This document shows positions 5,742-9,271 of a stretch of 9,271 bases of DNA, piece after piece. The DNA is from Enterocloster bolteae (GTDB lineage Bacteria > Bacillota_A > Clostridia > Lachnospirales > Lachnospiraceae), in NCBI GenBank assembly GCA_021769025.1, contig JAETTS010000076.1:1-9271 (forward strand), written 5' to 3'. Position 1 is the stretch's first letter; every line of letters starts with the position of its first letter. The position numbers and the translations under genes were made by a program. The notes under the pieces were generated by a model, which saw only the letters and a program-made list of their open reading frames with translations, was not told where the DNA came from and made no database searches.

Positions 5742-6887
5742 TTATCTCACTCCTTTAACAATCCAGTCGTAAGCCTCTACTGCTTTCAGCAGTTCCAGTT
5801 TCTTGATCTCCAGTCCGGTTTGGGCTGTCACATGTTCACTGTCTTTTTGGCGGTATTCCAGAAGGCTGATGCTTCCCAGATTGTACTGGGTGGACGCTGT
5901 CGCCAGGTTTTTGGCCGCCACATTCAGATCCAGAACCGCTTCATCGTAGGCTGTCTTGGCCTGCTGCACTGCCTGATAGGCATTGTTTAATTCTGCTGCA
6001 ATCTGTTCCTTGTCTGTGGCGACAGTCAGTCCATACGCTTTTCGGTAATCCTGGCTGGGAACCCTCGCCTCCTTGTGCTTATCCATCTTCAGCTGATAAT
6101 CATTATCAAGGGCTGTCTGGATATCCTGATTCAGGTCCATTGCCGCTATTCTGCCAGGATCCACTTCTGGTATCTCCCGGATCTCTGGGTTTTCCCCCTG
6201 CTTCCATCCGGTCATGATGATCAGTTTCTGTCTGGCGGATTCAATCTCACTGTTCAGAGAGAGAATCTGAGCCTCGCTGTTTTGAAGGCTTTGCTGGGCA
6301 GCCAAGACTTCCGCCTGAGTAGCCATATTGACAGACATGCGCGTCTGCACCGAGTGAAGCTGGGCCTCCAGAAGCTCTTTTCCTTTTTCCGCTGCGATCA
6401 GCTGCTGTTTCAGCTGATAGTATGAATTCATCGTATTCTGGGCCTCCTGCACCAGAAGTCCCTCTGTCCTTGCATTCTTCCATCTGACGGAATCGGAATC
6501 CTCCATTCCATCATAGGTTCTTAAAACACTAAGTTCTTGGTTTCTTGCGTCAAACTCCGCGATGATCCGCCCAGCCTCTGTCGTAGCATTGGATGCATCA
6601 TCATACAGTTTCTGAGCGCTTTCCAGCTTTTCTCCCACCAGTTCACTCAGCTTCACATCCGATCCCATGGAACTGGCGGTGTACTGATTATTCTGGGTCG
6701 TCACATTATACTCGTGAATCAGATCCTCCAGTTCCTCATATTCCAGCACATTGTCTCTCAGCCGCTCCCACTCTTCTGCAGAGCGGGCAAATTCCGGGCT
6801 TGCCGCCAGACCTGTCAAGGGAGCCTGAAGGCTTAACATGGTACCCACACAAAGTGACAAAACTCCTACCCTTTTTCTTCTCCTCAT
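5742..6887 (-). CDS. TolC-family secreted protein A (381 aa)
   Basis: The signal peptide (MRRRKR, then a hydrophobic run to about residue 28, ending LTGLAA) is followed by a long helical protein with heptad-like Ala, Leu, Gln and Glu patterns, as in TolC-family efflux factors. It shares the mature start (EEWERLRDNVLEYEELEDLI) and the end (EAYDWIVKG) with the next gene, with which it forms a tandem pair. A Cys at position 13 does not fit a lipobox, so it is not a lipoprotein by this criterion. ATG 6887 has AAGGAG 8 nt upstream. It follows the RND gene after a 50-nt gap, so it is part of the same export operon and probably works with that transporter. It is not a frameshift product of its neighbour: both frames are complete with their own signal peptides. 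Confidence 0.82.
   Translation of the reverse strand: MRRRKRVGVLSLCVGTMLSLQAPLTGLAASPEFARSAEEWERLRDNVLEYEELEDLIHEYNVTTQNNQYTASSMGSDVKLSELVGEKLESAQKLYDDASNATTEAGRIIAEFDARNQELSVLRTYDGMEDSDSVRWKNARTEGLLVQEAQNTMNSYYQLKQQLIAAEKGKELLEAQLHSVQTRMSVNMATQAEVLAAQQSLQNSEAQILSLNSEIESARQKLIIMTGWKQGENPEIREIPEVDPGRIAAMDLNQDIQTALDNDYQLKMDKHKEARVPSQDYRKAYGLTVATDKEQIAAELNNAYQAVQQAKTAYDEAVLDLNVAAKNLATASTQYNLGSISLLEYRQKDSEHVTAQTGLEIKKLELLKAVEAYDWIVKGVR
5750..5755 (-). promoter_or_regulatory. Ribosome binding site deciding the GTG start at 5741
   Basis: AAGGAG lies inside the last codons of TolC-like A, 8 nt before the GTG. The reading TAAGTG joins stop and start without a gap, suggesting translational coupling that keeps the two paralogues at similar amounts. 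Confidence 0.8.
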
Positions 6888-6917
6888 TTCTATCTCTCCT
6901 TATTTCCTATCAGGTAT

Positions 6918-6934
6918 CGGCACGCGTCGCGCCG
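6918..6934 (-). other. Small GC-rich hairpin between the RND gene and TolC-like A
   Basis: On the minus strand CGGCGCG-ACG-CGTGCCG folds into a 7-bp stem (one G-U) with a 3-nt loop, just after the RND stop codon. No T-run follows, so it is not a terminator; it may stabilise one part of the mRNA or slightly reduce read-through. Confidence 0.45.
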
Positions 6935-6937
6935 CTT

Positions 6938-9271
6938 TTAATCCACAATGGACTTTTCCTTCTTTTTATAGCTCATAACAGAATAGTAGGCGGGAAGCAT
7001 CAACAGTGCCAAAACCGTAGAGGCAACCAGGCCTCCCACATCCACCAATGCCAACCCCTGCATCATCTCTCCCGCATCGCCGTATGCAAGACACATGGGG
7101 ATCATCGCCACAATCGTAGTCAATGTCGTCATGAGAATCGGCCTTAAACGAGTAGTGCCTGCCTCAATCAATGCTGTGTTCATATCCATCTCCTGACGAT
7201 ACTGGTTCACCGTATCCACGTAGAGAATACCATTGTTAACCACAGTTCCTACCAGCATGAGAAATCCCAGCATGGAAGGCATACTGATGGACACATCCGC
7301 CAGAAACAGAAGGCCGAAGGAACCGATCAGGGAAAATGGAATGGTCGTCATGACCATCAGGGAAAACTTCGGCGACTCAAACTGGGCGGCCATGACAACA
7401 AATACCAGGAAGGCGGCAATCAATACGGCCTGTAGCAACGCTCCCAATTCCTCCACCATGCTCTCATCTACCGCACTCTGGGCAATGGTAATATCTGCGG
7501 ACAGAGAAGGAGTTACCACCTGCTGCATCAAAGTATTTTTCATCTGCTCTACAGCTTTCCGATCCCTTGTATCCACCATATCCGTATAGTCACCGGAAAC
7601 AGTAACCTGATACTGTTTATTGGAACGGGTGATACTTAACGGGCTATCCTGGAATTTCACCTCTGCAATATCGGCTAATGCCACCGAGGCACCGGTTGCT
7701 GTAGGAATCACAATCCCCTTTACCTGATCCAGCGTGGCGTATTCCCCCTCAGGATATTCAACCATGACGCTGATCTCATTGCCGTTTACTTCCAAGGTCG
7801 TTGCTTCCGTCCCGCTTAGCATTGTGTTGATCATTCCTGCTGTCTGAACCGGGGAAAGCCCCTCCGCCGAAGCCTGAATTGGATCAATGTCAATCTTGAT
7901 CACCGGCGCTGCGTTCTCCAACGTAGAATGGACTCTGGTTACTTCCCCACGGTCCGTAAGCTGTTTGACAATCTGATCGGAAGCTTCTTTTAAGCTGTCA
8001 TATTGTGTACTTTCCAGGATAACCTGGAAACCATCAGTAGTCATCATCATGCTTCCCATCATGCTGCTGGCTTCCATGGTGATGTCACAGTCCGGAATCT
8101 GCGCCATCAAAGGCTTCCACAGCCGGATCACCTCTTCTGTCTCCAGTTTGCATTCCTTTGATAAATAGGCTGTCAATGTGGCTCCTGACCCTCCCATGCT
8201 CAATCCGCTGGAACCGTAGGAAAGCATGTAGGAATCTACCTTCTCATCAGCAGTCACCACCTGTTCCACTTTCTGTATGATCTGGTCAACCTCCTCAATC
8301 CTAAGGCCAGGCTTTGTCTCAACCGACACAGCGATGGTTCTCTCATCCGCCGAGGAGATCAGTTCCATTCCAAGTTGCGTAGCCATAAGGATAGACAGTA
8401 CCAAAAACACAACAGAGACAAAGATAACCGTCTTTTTCTTAGGCAGAAGAACCTTCATAATGCTCCGATATCCGTTCTGAAGCCCTGTAATCATACTGGA
8501 CAGAGGCGCATGCTCCTTCTCTTTTGGGCGGTACATGGTATAGCACAAAGGCACAATGGTCATAGCGGAAATTAAGGAAGCCAGCATACAGAACACGATA
8601 GTAAATCCCAGGGGTTTAAACATCTGCCCGGACATGCCTGCCAGAAAAGCTAACGGCAGGAACACCACGCAGGTTGTCAATGTTCCGCCAACCACAGACT
8701 GAAGTACCGTTGCACTTCCCTTCAGTGCCGCATCCGTATATTCCCGAAATCCTACGCCCTTAGTCGACCGAAAGCAGCTTTCCAACACTACAATAGAATT
8801 ATCTACCATCATACCCACTCCCAGCACCAGGCTGCTTAGGGTAATTACATTTAAAGAAAATCCCATAGCGCTCATAGAAATCAAAGCAGCCAGAATAGAA
8901 ATGGGAATAGAGGTGCCTACAATCAAGGATGCCTTCAAATCCCCGAAGAACAGGAAAATAATTACCATAGAGACCAAAACAGCCATTGCCATGGTTTGCA
9001 GTACGGATTTTAAGGAAGACTTTATCATATCACTGTTGTCATCCACCACAACCATCTCCAGATGATCATCAGCCGCTTTTAAATGCTCCGCCACTCTCAT
9101 AGCATCCCGGGACACTTCCACATCGCTGCTTCTCTGTTGCTTTTTGATCTGAAGGGAAATGGTATCCCGGCCATCGTACCGCCCAATGCCGCCAGCCTCT
9201 TCCAAAGCCGGATAGACATTGGCCACATCCTCCAGATAGATAATGTTGCCGCCTCCCACGGTAATGGGAAT
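6938..9271 (-). CDS. RND-family efflux transporter, C-terminal 777 residues (partial)
   Basis: This is an AcrB/SwrC-like inner-membrane transporter. The frame is open to the window edge (the first visible residues are IPITVGGG) and about 250-280 N-terminal residues are missing by comparison with the usual 1000-1050. Visible in order: the end of the first extracytoplasmic domain, membrane segments equivalent to TM2-TM6 (with GVGMMVDNSIVVLES), TM7, a second large extracytoplasmic domain with a Met-rich linker (MEASSMMGSMMM), then TM8-TM12 (with GTVVNNGILYVDTVN) and a basic tail ending KKKEKSIVD. In AcrB the two membrane motifs carry the proton relay Asp407, Asp408 and Lys940; here they read Asp-Asn and Asn. 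It heads, within the window, an operon with two TolC-like proteins; a membrane-fusion protein would be expected upstream, outside the window. The substrate cannot be told. Confidence 0.92.
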   Translation of the reverse strand: MPITVGGGNIIYLEDVANVYPALEEAGGIGRYDGRDTISLQIKKQQRSSDVEVSRDAMRVAEHLKAADDHLEMVVVDDNSDMIKSSLKSVLQTMAMAVLVSMVIIFLFFGDLKASLIVGTSIPISILAALISMSAMGFSLNVITLSSLVLGVGMMVDNSIVVLESCFRSTKGVGFREYTDAALKGSATVLQSVVGGTLTTCVVFLPLAFLAGMSGQMFKPLGFTIVFCMLASLISAMTIVPLCYTMYRPKEKEHAPLSSMITGLQNGYRSIMKVLLPKKKTVIFVSVVFLVLSILMATQLGMELISSADERTIAVSVETKPGLRIEEVDQIIQKVEQVVTADEKVDSYMLSYGSSGLSMGGSGATLTAYLSKECKLETEEVIRLWKPLMAQIPDCDITMEASSMMGSMMMTTDGFQVILESTQYDSLKEASDQIVKQLTDRGEVTRVHSTLENAAPVIKIDIDPIQASAEGLSPVQTAGMINTMLSGTEATTLEVNGNEISVMVEYPEGEYATLDQVKGIVIPTATGASVALADIAEVKFQDSPLSITRSNKQYQVTVSGDYTDMVDTRDRKAVEQMKNTLMQQVVTPSLSADITIAQSAVDESMVEELGALLQAVLIAAFLVFVVMAAQFESPKFSLMVMTTIPFSLIGSFGLLFLADVSISMPSMLGFLMLVGTVVNNGILYVDTVNQYRQEMDMNTALIEAGTTRLRPILMTTLTTIVAMIPMCLAYGDAGEMMQGLALVDVGGLVASTVLALLMLPAYYSVMSYKKKEKSIVD

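Noticed and set aside
4584..6887. The two TolC-like genes as one frameshifted gene
   Set aside because: Each has its own signal peptide, ribosome binding site, full family length and matching C-terminal motif, so they are tandem paralogues.
6075..7147. Plus-strand open frames opposite the TolC-like and RND genes
   Set aside because: They are shadows of the well-supported minus-strand genes: they have low-complexity Ser/His-rich composition, no ribosome binding sites and no family resemblance.
9257..9259. GTG as a start codon for the RND gene
   Set aside because: The frame is open upstream to the window edge (IPIT precedes it) and the protein would lack its whole N-terminal third; the GTG is an internal valine.

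Overview
The window looks like chromosomal DNA of a spore-forming, low-to-mid GC Firmicute, most likely a Lachnospiraceae-type clostridium. The support is the sporulation gene spoIIR, strong AGGAG ribosome binding sites, sigma-A promoters with extended -10 boxes, an RpoB N-terminus of clostridial type and Firmicutes-style Ddl and RacE/MurI enzymes. No plasmid, phage or transposase gene is visible. The species cannot be named from the sequence alone.

Layout from left to right. The first 74 bases are the beginning of rpoB on the minus strand, with its own promoter. Back to back with it is a gene for a 155-residue single-pass membrane protein of unknown function (286-753, plus). It ends at a probably bidirectional terminator, where it meets a convergent minus-strand cluster: ddl (D-Ala-D-Ala ligase, 2201-3262), murI (glutamate racemase, 1393-2208, overlapping ddl by 8 nt) and a DUF1934/YwiB-like gene (831-1280). 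A large hairpin lies between the last two. ddl and murI make the two D-amino-acid building blocks of peptidoglycan. Divergent from ddl is spoIIR (3370-4077, plus), the forespore-to-mother-cell signal protein. The 107-bp gap holds a strong sigma-A promoter for ddl and an interleaved candidate sigma-F promoter for spoIIR.

The 506-nt gap between spoIIR and the next gene holds the most unusual feature: two copies of a 147-nt element in opposite orientation (4085-4231 and 4370-4516). Each has 30-bp complementary arms around an 87-nt core that itself folds. The two copies differ mostly at positions that change in pairs, so complementarity is kept, while loops are conserved. Non-Watson-Crick pairs become G-U in one and the same orientation. 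This looks like a structured RNA or a structured mobile repeat; I do not recognise it as a described family.

The right third is a minus-strand export operon: an RND-family transporter (6938-9271, N-terminus outside the window) followed by two tandem, paralogous TolC-like secreted proteins (5742-6887 and 4584-5741). The combination is notable because the sporulation and wall genes point to an organism without an outer membrane, where the usual partner membrane of TolC is missing.
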